Positions 7,362-17,166 of a stretch of 64,000 nucleotides of DNA are shown piece by piece; within the stretch, counting starts at the first letter, position 1, and each line of letters starts with the position of its first letter. Origin of the DNA: Roseiconus lacunae (GTDB lineage Bacteria; Planctomycetota; Planctomycetia; Pirellulales; Pirellulaceae). A model generated the notes under the pieces. It made no database searches, had not been told where the DNA came from, and was given only the letters and a program-made list of their open reading frames with translations. Location of the stretch: positions 62,001-126,000 of the forward strand of contig NZ_VSZO01000015.1 of NCBI RefSeq assembly GCF_008312935.1, read 5' to 3'. The translations under genes were made by a program, and so were the position numbers.

Positions 7362-9326
7362 TTATCGAGCACTCAATTCTTTCACCGCATCGACCAAGGC
7401 AATCGCGTTATCGACTGGCGTTTCCTTAAAGACGCCGTGCCCTAGGTTAAAGATATGACCGTCCAAATCAGAAACGCTGCGAAGAAGATCCCCGGTTCGT
7501 GATCGGATCACGTCCGGCTCGGCTAGTAGAACGGCGGGGTCCAAATTTCCTTGGACGCTCTTATCGTGACCGATACGATCCCAAGCACGGCGGAGCGGAA
7601 TTCGCCAATCGACGCCGACCACTGTTCTGCGATCGCCTCGCAACAACGGCAGTAATTCCGGGTTCCCGGTGGCAAAGTTGATCAGCGGAACGCCGGGTGC
7701 GATGCCACTGATAATCTTGTCCATCCAAGGTAAGACAAACTCGGCATATTCGTTCGGCGACAGGCAGCCGGCCCAGCTATCAAACAACTGCACGCATTGT
7801 GCACCGGCGGCGATCTGATGATTTAGATACACCGTAATCGCTTCAGACAGCGTCGCCATCAGCTCGCCCCAGGCTCCACCGGAGTGGGAACCGATCGAAC
7901 GGTACATGAGCTTCTTTGTATTGGTGTAAACCTTGCTACCGCCACCCTCGATCGCGTAGCTGGCGAGCGTGAATGGCGAACCGGAAAACCCGATCACGGG
8001 CAGATGCTCGGGCAGGTCTTGTCGAGTTTGGCGAACGGTCTCATAAACAAACCCCAAGGACTGTGGGTCGTCCAATCGCTTTAGTCGAGCTAGGTCGGCT
8101 TCTTCGCGAATGGGGTTGTGGATGACCGGTCCGTCACCGGCGACGAATTCGAGGTCAAACCCAAGCGGTTCAAGTAGTGGCAGCAAATCTGAAAAGATGA
8201 TCGCGGCATCGACACCCAGTCGATCCACGGCGGTGCACATCACTTCGCTGCATAGTTTGGGGTTGTAGCAAAGTTCCAAGAAGCTTTGGTTTGCTCGGAC
8301 CTCTCGGTACTCGGCCATGTAACGTCCGGCTTGTCGCATCAGCCAAGCGGGGGTACGTTCGGTCGGTTCGCCGCGACATGCTTTCATAAACAGGCTGTCG
8401 ACCGAGGGGTGTTTCTGTGATGCGTCTTCGTTTTCGATCGCAACATTTCGTGAAATTTGGATCGCCGCATCCGATTCACGCCAGCGACGCTTTTGGGTGA
8501 CCATCGACGATGATTGCCGAGCCGATTCGACAACAAGGTGCCCCATCTTGGGATGAGACGGCTCCATGTCCGCGTGCAGTTCGCACTCGTTAAGCATTTG
8601 GGTGGTGGTCGGCCCGATCGAAGCGATCGCGGTGCCATAGAGTCCGCGGCGGAGTTGATCCGATACGCCCATTTGCTCCGCCATTCGCATCATGTTGACG
8701 ATTTGGTGGGCACTGGTCAGCAGCAAGAGATCACGTTTGCCTTCGGAAAGGGCGATGATGTTCTCGCGAAGTGCGTCGGTTTGTTCAGGAAATTCCCACC
8801 CATAAACGCGTAGCGGTTCGACGATCGCCCCACGGGCTTCCAGCCCTGCGACCAAGGAAGCGTTCGAGATCCCGTATTCCTGAAGTCCGATGACTTGATT
8901 TGCGATCGAAACCTTTTCGTGGTCGATGTACTGCAAGATTTCCCGCCATGTGTTCGGTTCCCCGACACGGTGTGTTGGTTTGATGCCTAGTTCTCGCATC
9001 GCGGCGACCGGCTTGGGGCCACGGCAGATCGTGGTGATATCCGAAAGTGAATCGAGAAATCGTTGCGTGTCGACGTGTTTTTCGATCGCACGCAACAGGA
9101 AGCGAAAGCCAACGCCGGTCATCAGGATGACCACGTTGATCTCTCCCGTCATGACGCGATACGCAAAGTCGATCGCCGGGCGGTTGGGCTCGATCGGCAC
9201 CTCACGCATCGAAGGGCTGACATGTGCCACGCCACCGTATCGCTCGATCAGCCGTTGCATTTCACTCGCACGGCGACTTTCGAGCGAAGCGACATGAAGG
9301 CCGGAAAAGTCAGCATCAACGGACAT
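7362..9326 (-). CDS. hemDE: Fused uroporphyrinogen-III synthase / uroporphyrinogen decarboxylase
   Basis: The 654-residue protein holds two successive heme-pathway enzymes. Residues 1-270 are a HemD-like domain (bilobed, with GLHVASLESRRASEM at the start and LLLLTSAHQIVNMM near 205) that would close hydroxymethylbilane to uroporphyrinogen III. A linker of about 35 residues follows. Residues 307-654 are a complete HemE, with RQAGRY near 331, the substrate-binding Asp in IIFSDLLPLLEPLGFDLEF, and GHIFNLGHGVF near the end; it decarboxylates uroporphyrinogen to coproporphyrinogen. The Met at 9326 begins the HemD homology; an earlier Met at 9413 adds 29 residues with no likeness. No frameshift or stop separates the domains. 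No other hem gene is adjacent. Confidence 0.9.
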   Translation of the reverse strand: MSVDADFSGLHVASLESRRASEMQRLIERYGGVAHVSPSMREVPIEPNRPAIDFAYRVMTGEINVVILMTGVGFRFLLRAIEKHVDTQRFLDSLSDITTICRGPKPVAAMRELGIKPTHRVGEPNTWREILQYIDHEKVSIANQVIGLQEYGISNASLVAGLEARGAIVEPLRVYGWEFPEQTDALRENIIALSEGKRDLLLLTSAHQIVNMMRMAEQMGVSDQLRRGLYGTAIASIGPTTTQMLNECELHADMEPSHPKMGHLVVESARQSSSMVTQKRRWRESDAAIQISRNVAIENEDASQKHPSVDSLFMKACRGEPTERTPAWLMRQAGRYMAEYREVRANQSFLELCYNPKLCSEVMCTAVDRLGVDAAIIFSDLLPLLEPLGFDLEFVAGDGPVIHNPIREEADLARLKRLDDPQSLGFVYETVRQTRQDLPEHLPVIGFSGSPFTLASYAIEGGGSKVYTNTKKLMYRSIGSHSGGAWGELMATLSEAITVYLNHQIAAGAQCVQLFDSWAGCLSPNEYAEFVLPWMDKIISGIAPGVPLINFATGNPELLPLLRGDRRTVVGVDWRIPLRRAWDRIGHDKSVQGNLDPAVLLAEPDVIRSRTGDLLRSVSDLDGHIFNLGHGVFKETPVDNAIALVDAVKELSAR

Positions 9327-9587
9327 GGGCAATTTGGCAAGGAAGGGATGGGGGAAGTGGATTTGCCGACTTGGCAAACTGGGGCTGGCAGTGTCATGAT
9401 GCCGTTCGGGCAATCACGAATTCGATGCCAAGTGAATCAGCGGCATTGTAGACGTTTGCGCCTAGGTTACGATTACCCTTTCGATCCGTCGATCCGCTGT
9501 TTCTGGTCGATTATTCCAGTTCTGGTCGATCATTCCAGGAATTCGATTTGGATCAAGGCACTCAATACCGCCCGATCTCGATTTCTG

Positions 9588-10277
9588 ATGCCCCGCAGTC
9601 CGCTCCGTTCACCGAAACCGTCCATCGATTTGTCGCAACATCTAATGCTGATGCGCGAGCAATCGCCTCATCACCCCGCCGCGGAGGAGACAGTGGCGGA
9701 GGTGCCTGCAGAGCTGAGCAGCCCGGTGCTGTTTGAGAATGATTGGCCGTTGGAGCTTGAAATCGGCAGTGGGAAAGGATTGTTTCTAGCCACCGCGTCA
9801 CAGGCAACGCCGGGGCACAATTTCGTCGGCATCGAAATCGTCCATAAATATGCCAAGCACACCGCGGCGCGGCTTTCTAAGGCGGACTGCGAGAACGCAA
9901 AAATCATTTCGGGCGATGCGGGCCCCATTTTACGGGACCGGATCGCACCGGGGTCGCTAGAAGCGGTCCACGTTTATTTTCCCGATCCCTGGTGGAAAAA
10001 GCGGCACCGAAAGCGACGGGTGGTTAACGAGACGAGTGTCAAGCATTTCCTCACGGCGTTGCGTCCCGGGGGACGTTTTCACTTTTGGACCGATGTGCTG
10101 GACTATTTCGAATCGACCGTCGAAATGATCGCCGCCGTGGCCCCCGAATTCGGTGTTCCAATTCCCGAGCAAAAGAAACAGTCAACGCACGACTTGGACT
10201 ACCGAACGCATTTCGAACGCCGCAGTCGACAGAATCAGATCCCGGTTTATCGAGTTCGGTACGAAAAACGCGGTTAA
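9588..10277 (+). CDS. trmB: tRNA (guanine-N7-)-methyltransferase
   Basis: It methylates G46 of tRNAs with S-adenosylmethionine. The protein has 229 residues from the ATG at 9588. SAM-binding motif I is ELEIGSGKGLFL near residue 61, and the family signature VYFPDPWWKKRHRKRR follows near 130; LRPGGRFHFWTD and a C-terminal THFERRSRQNQIPVYRVRY complete the usual set. The frame is open much further upstream (to 9063), but that stretch is antisense to hemDE and unlike TrmB, so I start at MPRSPLRS. It is divergent from hemDE with 261 bases between them, and I see no clear promoter in that space. Confidence 0.93.
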   Translation: MPRSPLRSPKPSIDLSQHLMLMREQSPHHPAAEETVAEVPAELSSPVLFENDWPLELEIGSGKGLFLATASQATPGHNFVGIEIVHKYAKHTAARLSKADCENAKIISGDAGPILRDRIAPGSLEAVHVYFPDPWWKKRHRKRRVVNETSVKHFLTALRPGGRFHFWTDVLDYFESTVEMIAAVAPEFGVPIPEQKKQSTHDLDYRTHFERRSRQNQIPVYRVRYEKRG

Positions 10278-10386
10278 CGCTGTCTCGCCGGAACCAAGTC
10301 CCGGTAGCGGGCCGCCGCGGTGTGTCGATCAAGGCGTCTTTCCAGGGGCCCCAGAAGCGTACGTTCAAAGCGTCTGCGCCGGCACG

Positions 10387-10417
10387 TTGATCCATTTGAA
10401 TTGCGATTCGGTATGAT
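10387..10417 (+). promoter_or_regulatory. Possible dnaE promoter
   Basis: TTGATC at 10387-10392 and TATGAT at 10412-10417 resemble -35 and -10 boxes, but the spacer is 19 bases, longer than ideal. It lies about 120 bases before dnaE, whose start has GGAGG 12 bases upstream. The rest of the 261-base gap after trmB holds nothing else I recognise. Confidence 0.3.
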
Positions 10418-10538
10418 AGGATGCGTTTGATTCTTATCGACCGAATCATTTGCGGGGAGTTGGCATCGCTTCCTGCAAACACTCGTCGAGAAAATCGGCG
10501 TCTTGTGACAAAACCATCCACGGAGGACTTCGCACGTC

Positions 10539-13500
10539 ATGTCGGAAATCGTCACCGATCTCAGCAGCACTCGCCCGTTCGTTCACCTTCACTGTCACAG
10601 TCACTACAGCCTGTTGGACGGTGCCAGCGACATTAAAAGGCTAGTCAATCGGGCGGTGGATCATGGCATGAATGCGCTCGCGCTGACCGATCACGGGAAC
10701 TTGCACGGCGCGCTCGAGTTTTATCGGACGTGCAAGGGGGCAGGGATCAACCCGATCATCGGGTATGAAGCTTACATCGCCCCGGGGAGTCGATTCGACA
10801 AGGGGGGCGCCAGTAGCAGCAAGGACGCGAGTTATCACTTGACGTTGTTGGCCAAAAACCGAACCGGTTTCAAGAACCTGATCAAGCTAGCCAGTGCCGC
10901 CTCACTGGAAGGCTTTTATTTTAAGCCACGGATCGACAAAGAGATTCTCGAGACGTTCAACGAAGGCTTGATTTGCTTGTCGGGATGTGTCAGTAGCGAA
11001 TTTAGCCGTGCGGTGATGAAAGGCACCGATACCGACGACGCGGTCAAAGAGGCAACCGGGATCGCAAATTGGTTTGAAAGTGTCTTCGGTGATCGATACT
11101 TCATCGAAGTGATGAACAACGGTCTGGACATCCAGCGGATGCAGCTCGAAGGTGCCGTCGACATCGCACAGCGTCTCGGATTGCCCGTCGTTGCGACAAG
11201 CGACTGTCACTACGTCAATCAAGAGGACGCCGAAGCACAGGACATCATGCTGTGCATCAATACGGGGCGTTTTCGAACGGACACGTCGCGCATGAAGATG
11301 GAGAACGATCAGTTCTTCCTTCGCAGCCCCGATCAAATGTACGAGCATTTTCCGGACATGGAAGATGCCGTCGCTCGAAGTCAAGAGATCGCCGACACGG
11401 TTGATATCGATTTGGAATTGGGCAAGTACTACTTCCCGAACTTCGAGTGCCCCGAGGAGAAGAAGCCGATCGATTACCTTCGCGAGTTGTGTATCGAAGG
11501 CTTGCTGGAGCGCTACGAAGGTGACGACGAACGGATCATTGACGGCAAGCTGTCCGACGAAGTGATCGCACGTTTGGATCGTGAATTGGGCGTGATCGAA
11601 ACCCTGAATTATCCGACGTACTTCTTGATCGTGTGGGACTTTGTGGTCCACGCGCGAGAGAAAGGTATCTCCGCCACCGCGCGGGGAAGTGGTGTCGGGG
11701 CGTTGGTGTGCTACGCCCTTTACCTATCGCACGTCTGTCCGTTGCGTTACGACTTGCTGTTCGAGCGGTTCCTGGATGAAAGTCGAACCGAGCCACCAGA
11801 TATCGATATCGACTTTGAAAAAGAACGTCGTGTCGAGGTAATCGAATACGTCAAGCAGCGCTACGGTGCCGACAACGTTTGCCAAATTGGGACCTTTGGA
11901 ACGCTCGCGGCGCGGGCGGCGATCAAAGACACCGGACGGGCACTGGGGATCCCGCTCGCACGGGTGAACCAGATCACCGAGATGGTGCCCGACGAACTAA
12001 AGATCACGATCAAGAAATCGCTCGAGAAAAGCGCCGACTTAAAACAGACCTACGACGGCGATCCGGAAATTCGCGAGCTCCTTGACTTGGCGATGAAGAT
12101 CGAAGGGCTGGCGCGAAACGTCGGAACCCACGCCGCGGCGGTCGTGATTGCCGACAAGCCGCTTTCCGAATACGTGCCACTGACACGTGTACCCGGAAAG
12201 CAGGAGGTCATCACCCAGTGGTCGATGAACGACGTCGAAGCCAGCGGTCTGCTCAAGATGGACTTTCTGGGCCTCCGTAACCTGACGATGCTCAGTCGGT
12301 CGGTGATCTTAATCAAGCAGACTACCGGAAAGACGATCGACCCGCTGAAGTTTCCCCTCGACTGCAAAGAAACGTATGCGCTGTTGCAACGCGGCGAGAC
12401 GAAGGGGGTGTTCCAGCTTGAATCCGGCGGGATTCGCGATCTGTTGACGCGGATGAAGCCTGACTGTTTCCACGACATTATCGCGACCGCCGCGTTGTAT
12501 CGCCCCGGTCCGCTCGAAGGCGGCATGGTCGACGACTACGTCAACATTAAGCACGGTCGCCAAGAAGCCGAGTACAAACACCCGGTCCTCGAAGAGATCC
12601 TGTCGGAAACCAACAGCGTGATGGTTTACCAGGAACAGGTGATGCGGATTCTGAACCGCTTGGGCGGTGTTCCGCTGGCAAAAGCGTACACATGTATTAA
12701 GGCGATTAGTAAAAAGAAAGAGGCCCTGATCAATCAGAACCAGGAAGTCTTTCTCAAGGGGGCGGTCGAAAGTGGGCTGAGCCAAAAAGACGCCGAAGAC
12801 ATTTGGAATCTTATCGTCAAATTTGCCGGCTACGGTTTCAATAAATCACACAGTACCGCGTACGCGCTGGTCGCGTATCAGACGGCGTATCTGAAAACGC
12901 ATTACCCGGTCGAGTTCATGGCGTCGCTGTTGTGCAGCGATATCGACGGGCGAAACTTTAAACGCAAGGATGCGTTGATCGAGCATATGGAAGATTGCGA
13001 GCGGATGGGCATCGATGTCTTGCCGCCGTGCGTCAATCGATCTGATGCGGACTTTAGCGTCGCCGACGGAAATATTCACTTCGCGCTCTCGGCCATCAAA
13101 TCGTGCGGCGGTTCGACAGCGATCGCGGTCGAACAGGAACGCAAGAACAACGGCCCCTACAAAGATATCTTTGATTTTTGCGAACGTGTCGACTTGCAAG
13201 CCTGTAATAAATCGGCGATCGAAACATTGATCAAGGCCGGTGCGATGGATTGCTTCGAAGCGAAACGCAGCCAACTATTCGCCGTGATTGAAAAAGCGAT
13301 TCAAGCTGGCATCGCCGTCCAAGCGGATAAGAAAAGTGGCCAGGCGAGTCTGTTTGGTGCCTTCGAAGACGAGGAGGCTGCTACGGTCAAGCCGACTCTG
13401 CCGGAGATGGAAGAGTGGCCGGATCGCGAAAAGCTGAGCAACGAAAAAGAAGTGCTCGGGTATTACCTCGAATCGCACCCGCTGGCCGAATTTGAACCTC

Positions 13501-14084
13501 GGCTGGCGACGTTCCGGACACACCAAACCGATGGCCTAGCCGAAATCCAAGATCGCGGGGAAGTCATTCTGGGTGGGATGATCAGCTCGATCAAAATCGC
13601 TCACACCAAGAACCCTAAACCGGGGCAACCTTCAAAATACGCGAACTTTGACCTCGAAGACATGCAAGGCGCGATCCGATGCATCCTCTGGCCGCGTAAC
13701 TTTGCCGACCATGGTGAAAAGGTTCAGCCCGATGCCGTCGTCCTAGCCAAAGGAAAGATCGATCGTCGTGGTGGAGGTGATGAGGCCAACTTGGTGATCG
13801 ACGAACTGATTCCGATCGATGACCTCGACAATCGCTACACCCACGGAATGCGGATACGGTTGGACGAGGAAAAGCACGAGATTCAAACGTTGAAACTGCT
13901 GCGTGAGATTTTGCGTGGCTATCCCGGAAACCAAGAGTTGCTGTTTAGCATGAGGTTGGCCGAAGGCGAGACGGTGCACTTAAAGTCGGGCATGAAAGTC
14001 CATGTGACTCCGGAAATGCGAACCCGAGTTGATGATTTGCTAGGCCAAGGTTGTTATCGATTGATGATGAGTAAGCCGCGATAG
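10539..14084 (+). CDS. dnaE: DNA polymerase III alpha subunit
   Basis: This is the catalytic subunit of the replicative polymerase, 1181 residues, the normal DnaE1 length. An N-terminal PHP domain begins with FVHLHCHSHYSLLDGAS and TDHGNLHGALEFY, with metal-type histidines retained. The palm domain shows PDIDIDF with catalytic Asp421 and Asp423, followed by GTFGTLAARAAIKDTGRALG. The fingers carry NKSHSTAYALVAYQTAYLK near 770. A helix-hairpin-helix region and a C-terminal OB fold (VILGGMISSIKI near 1010) come next. The start Met fits the family and has GGAGG 12 bases before it. It stands alone on the plus strand, not with other replication genes. The PHP histidines suggest it may retain metal binding and possibly proofreading. 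Confidence 0.97.
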   Translation: MSEIVTDLSSTRPFVHLHCHSHYSLLDGASDIKRLVNRAVDHGMNALALTDHGNLHGALEFYRTCKGAGINPIIGYEAYIAPGSRFDKGGASSSKDASYHLTLLAKNRTGFKNLIKLASAASLEGFYFKPRIDKEILETFNEGLICLSGCVSSEFSRAVMKGTDTDDAVKEATGIANWFESVFGDRYFIEVMNNGLDIQRMQLEGAVDIAQRLGLPVVATSDCHYVNQEDAEAQDIMLCINTGRFRTDTSRMKMENDQFFLRSPDQMYEHFPDMEDAVARSQEIADTVDIDLELGKYYFPNFECPEEKKPIDYLRELCIEGLLERYEGDDERIIDGKLSDEVIARLDRELGVIETLNYPTYFLIVWDFVVHAREKGISATARGSGVGALVCYALYLSHVCPLRYDLLFERFLDESRTEPPDIDIDFEKERRVEVIEYVKQRYGADNVCQIGTFGTLAARAAIKDTGRALGIPLARVNQITEMVPDELKITIKKSLEKSADLKQTYDGDPEIRELLDLAMKIEGLARNVGTHAAAVVIADKPLSEYVPLTRVPGKQEVITQWSMNDVEASGLLKMDFLGLRNLTMLSRSVILIKQTTGKTIDPLKFPLDCKETYALLQRGETKGVFQLESGGIRDLLTRMKPDCFHDIIATAALYRPGPLEGGMVDDYVNIKHGRQEAEYKHPVLEEILSETNSVMVYQEQVMRILNRLGGVPLAKAYTCIKAISKKKEALINQNQEVFLKGAVESGLSQKDAEDIWNLIVKFAGYGFNKSHSTAYALVAYQTAYLKTHYPVEFMASLLCSDIDGRNFKRKDALIEHMEDCERMGIDVLPPCVNRSDADFSVADGNIHFALSAIKSCGGSTAIAVEQERKNNGPYKDIFDFCERVDLQACNKSAIETLIKAGAMDCFEAKRSQLFAVIEKAIQAGIAVQADKKSGQASLFGAFEDEEAATVKPTLPEMEEWPDREKLSNEKEVLGYYLESHPLAEFEPRLATFRTHQTDGLAEIQDRGEVILGGMISSIKIAHTKNPKPGQPSKYANFDLEDMQGAIRCILWPRNFADHGEKVQPDAVVLAKGKIDRRGGGDEANLVIDELIPIDDLDNRYTHGMRIRLDEEKHEIQTLKLLREILRGYPGNQELLFSMRLAEGETVHLKSGMKVHVTPEMRTRVDDLLGQGCYRLMMSKPR

Positions 14085-14315
14085 CGTCGAATCCAGGAAA
14101 CCACCGATACGTGGGGGGATTGTCGGGCAAACAGACTGCGCTTTTAACGCAACACTGGCATTTCCAAACCGGTTAGACTGAAGATTCCACCATTCACAAC
14201 GTCTGTTCGTGACGGCGCGGTTGTTCGTAACCCGACCGCAACGTGACAGGCTGTTGCCCGCCTAGGATCGTGAAGGACAGTCAGCTGGTTCTCATCGATC
14301 CGCTGTTGGTCTGTC

Positions 14316-16991
14316 ATGCAAAGCCAATCTCCACGTTTCGCTCGTGAGCTTGTTGAAGTCGCCGATCGCTCTGCCACGGGCAAGCCTCGAGCAATCAACG
14401 CACGGCTCATCCGGATCATGTGCGCCCTGTTTGCGGCGTCTTGTGCATTTCCGGCACAGCTACCGGCCGAGCCAGTCGACTATCTCAAGTCGATCAAACC
14501 GCTGTTGGCCGAAAAATGCTATTCGTGTCACGGCGTCCTGAAACAAGAAGCGTCGTTGCGACTGGAAACACTCGTGTTGATGCTTGAAAACGATGTGATC
14601 GTTCCCGGTTCATCCCAGGACAGCGAGCTGCTCAATCGAATTGTTTCCGATGACGATGACCTGAAGATGCCTCCGCCGGATGAAGGAGCGGCACTTTCGC
14701 AATCACAGATTGATCTGGTTCGTCGCTGGCTTGACGAAGGGGCAGAGGCACCGGAGGAAGATCCGCCTGCTGCCCCCGACGAGCATTGGGCTTATCAGAC
14801 GATTCAGTCCGTTTCGGTTCCCCGGTCGTCCTTTGCCAATCCAATCGATGCGTTATTAGATACCAAACAACAAGAGCTGCGCCTGACAACGACGCAACCC
14901 GCGACACGTCCGATTCGATTGCGGCGACTTTACCTTGACTTGGTCGGTCTGCCGCCGACTCGGGAACAGCTTGACGACCGACGGCAATGGGAGCTCATCG
15001 TGGATGAACTTCTAGCCAGCCCACAGCATGGAGAACGCTGGGCTCGGCACTGGATGGACGTCTGGCGGTATAGCGAGGGCTATGGATTGGGCCAACAACT
15101 ACGCTATAGCCAGCATCATCTTTGGCACTGGCGTGACTGGATCGTGCGGTCGCTCAACGACGACAAAGGCTACGATCGGATGGTGCAGGAAATGCTCGCC
15201 GGTGACGAATTGGCTCCCAACGATTTAGACGCGGTCACCGGAACCGGTTTCTTGGCTCGGCACTACTACCTGTTCAACCGAACCACTTGGCTCGATAGCA
15301 CGATCGAGCACACGGCAAAAGCGTTCCTTGGGATGACGATGAACTGTGCCAAGTGTCATGATCATAAATATGATCCGATCACTCAGGTCGATTACTACCG
15401 GTTTCGCGCGATTTTCGAGCCTCATCAGATTCGCCTTGATCCCATCGAAGGAAGCAACAGCGTCGATAAAAATGGGTTGCCGAGGGCTTTTGATGATCAA
15501 CTCGATACTCCGACCTACTTGCACATCAAAGGCGATCCGAAAAATCCAGATGAAAGCCAAGGTTTGACAGCCGGGGTTCCGGCGTTGTTGGCCGATTTTG
15601 CGTCTGAACCGAAGGCGATCGAATTGCCGACCGAGGCATTCGCGCCAGGCACTCGCGAAGCGACTGTCCGCGATCGGACGCAAGCGGCGAAGGCGGCTGT
15701 CGCGTCGGCGAAACAAAAGTTAGATGCGGCAAGCGATGAACAGCAAGCGTCGGCTGCGGCAGCGTTGGAAGTCGCGCGGGCAACACTGGATTCCTTGCTT
15801 GCGACCGTCGCGGCCGATCGTGCTCGATACATCGACATGTGTGGTGACGAAACACTCGCGAAGTTGGCGTTCGAAGCCAAACGCCGGCAAACAATAGTCC
15901 TGCTCGCCGAAGCAAAAGAGCAGGTGGTGAACAACGCCTCCGATGACAAAAAGCGGTCGATAGCGAAGCAGCTGAATGAGGATTACGAAACAAAACTCGA
16001 GTTGCTAGGCGAATTCGATCCGGCAAAGCCTCCCGTTTCCTATGCGTCACTGAAGGTGTCGAAGAAAGCGCTTCAGTCGCCGGCACACAAGTACGATGAT
16101 TACCCGGCCGTTTATTCATCGACAAGCTCGGGAAGACGCCTCGCCCTTGCGCAATGGATCACTTCCGCAGAAAATCCTTTAACGGCGAGGGTGGCGGTTA
16201 ACCACGTTTGGCTTCGACATTTTGGGCGACCGCTTGTCGAATCGGTGTTTGATTTCGGATTGCGTGCGCCCGAACCGGTCCATGCCGACGTGTTGGATTA
16301 CCTTGCCATGGAACTCATCCGTTCTGGATGGAGCTTGAAACATCTACATCGATTGATTGTGACCAGCCAGGCCTACCAACGTTCGAGTTCTCCTGCCGCG
16401 GTGCAGTCGGTGGAAGCCCAGGCGATGCCGGAACACATCGACCCGACGAATGATTATTACTGGCGAGCCAACCATCGGCGGATGGAATCGCAGGTCGTGC
16501 GTGACTCGTTACTTCATCTCGCAGGTCATTTGCAACCGAATCTCGGTGGCCCGTCGGTCGATCCAAATGGCGATCTCCATCGCCGTAGTTTGTACTTAAA
16601 GCATTCACGGGATGAACAGAATAAATTCTTGTCGATGTTCGACGACGCCGACATTCTGCAGTGCTATCGTCGGCAAGAGAGCATTGTGCCACAGCAGGCG
16701 TTGGCCTTGTCCAACAGCAAGTTGGCCATCGATATGTCGGCAAAAGTGGCAAGTCAACTGACCGCAAGTTTGGATCAGATTTCGGACGATGAATTTGTCC
16801 GACAAGCGTTTTATCTGCTGCTCGCTCGATACCCCGACGAGAATGAAGCTGTGGCATGCCAGGAATTTATTTTGGCGATGCAACGATTGCCGGCCTTGGC
16901 CGCGTTGAACCAAGAATCACAAACCAAACGTGTTCGTTCCAGATTGATTCAGTCGTTACTTAATCACAACGATTTCGTCACGATTCGGTAA
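14316..16991 (+). CDS. Secreted planctomycete cytochrome / DUF1549-DUF1553 protein
   Basis: The protein has up to 891 residues. A hydrophobic stretch at 35-47 ending at PAEP looks like a signal peptide; the real start may be the Met at residue 35 (14418), since the first 34 residues are polar. An N-terminal planctomycete cytochrome domain has CYSCH (Cys68, Cys71, His72), a c-type heme site. DUF1549 follows (about 170-380) with a second CxxCH, NCAKCHDHKYDP. A helical alanine-rich coiled-coil insert spans about 445-530. The C-terminal DUF1553 holds WITSAENPLTARVAVNHVW. Such proteins are abundant in planctomycetes and are nearly always followed by a DUF1501 gene, as here at 17167. Their chemistry is not established; roles in polysaccharide breakdown are suggested from context only. 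Confidence 0.88.
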   Translation: MQSQSPRFARELVEVADRSATGKPRAINARLIRIMCALFAASCAFPAQLPAEPVDYLKSIKPLLAEKCYSCHGVLKQEASLRLETLVLMLENDVIVPGSSQDSELLNRIVSDDDDLKMPPPDEGAALSQSQIDLVRRWLDEGAEAPEEDPPAAPDEHWAYQTIQSVSVPRSSFANPIDALLDTKQQELRLTTTQPATRPIRLRRLYLDLVGLPPTREQLDDRRQWELIVDELLASPQHGERWARHWMDVWRYSEGYGLGQQLRYSQHHLWHWRDWIVRSLNDDKGYDRMVQEMLAGDELAPNDLDAVTGTGFLARHYYLFNRTTWLDSTIEHTAKAFLGMTMNCAKCHDHKYDPITQVDYYRFRAIFEPHQIRLDPIEGSNSVDKNGLPRAFDDQLDTPTYLHIKGDPKNPDESQGLTAGVPALLADFASEPKAIELPTEAFAPGTREATVRDRTQAAKAAVASAKQKLDAASDEQQASAAAALEVARATLDSLLATVAADRARYIDMCGDETLAKLAFEAKRRQTIVLLAEAKEQVVNNASDDKKRSIAKQLNEDYETKLELLGEFDPAKPPVSYASLKVSKKALQSPAHKYDDYPAVYSSTSSGRRLALAQWITSAENPLTARVAVNHVWLRHFGRPLVESVFDFGLRAPEPVHADVLDYLAMELIRSGWSLKHLHRLIVTSQAYQRSSSPAAVQSVEAQAMPEHIDPTNDYYWRANHRRMESQVVRDSLLHLAGHLQPNLGGPSVDPNGDLHRRSLYLKHSRDEQNKFLSMFDDADILQCYRRQESIVPQQALALSNSKLAIDMSAKVASQLTASLDQISDDEFVRQAFYLLLARYPDENEAVACQEFILAMQRLPALAALNQESQTKRVRSRLIQSLLNHNDFVTIR

Positions 16992-17166
16992 TCGCTTCGT
17001 CGACCGACGACACCGGTCGCGGACGATGTGTCATCAGCGTTGAACCCGATCGATCCGAAGTGGCGTTAGCGTCTGATTCGAGTCGCATTTTCACCATCCG
17101 ATCACCCACCCCATCGACTTGATCAGGTCCAGTCATGGATTCCTGATCGATAGGAAAGTCATCATC

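Noticed and set aside
9063-9587. Upstream extension of trmB by 175 codons
   Set aside because: Most of it is antisense to hemDE and unlike any TrmB; the ATG at 9588 gives a normal length.
10902-11651. Open frame of 249 codons on the minus strand inside dnaE
   Set aside because: It is fully antisense to conserved dnaE sequence, has no known domain and no ribosome binding site; long antisense frames are common with this codon use.
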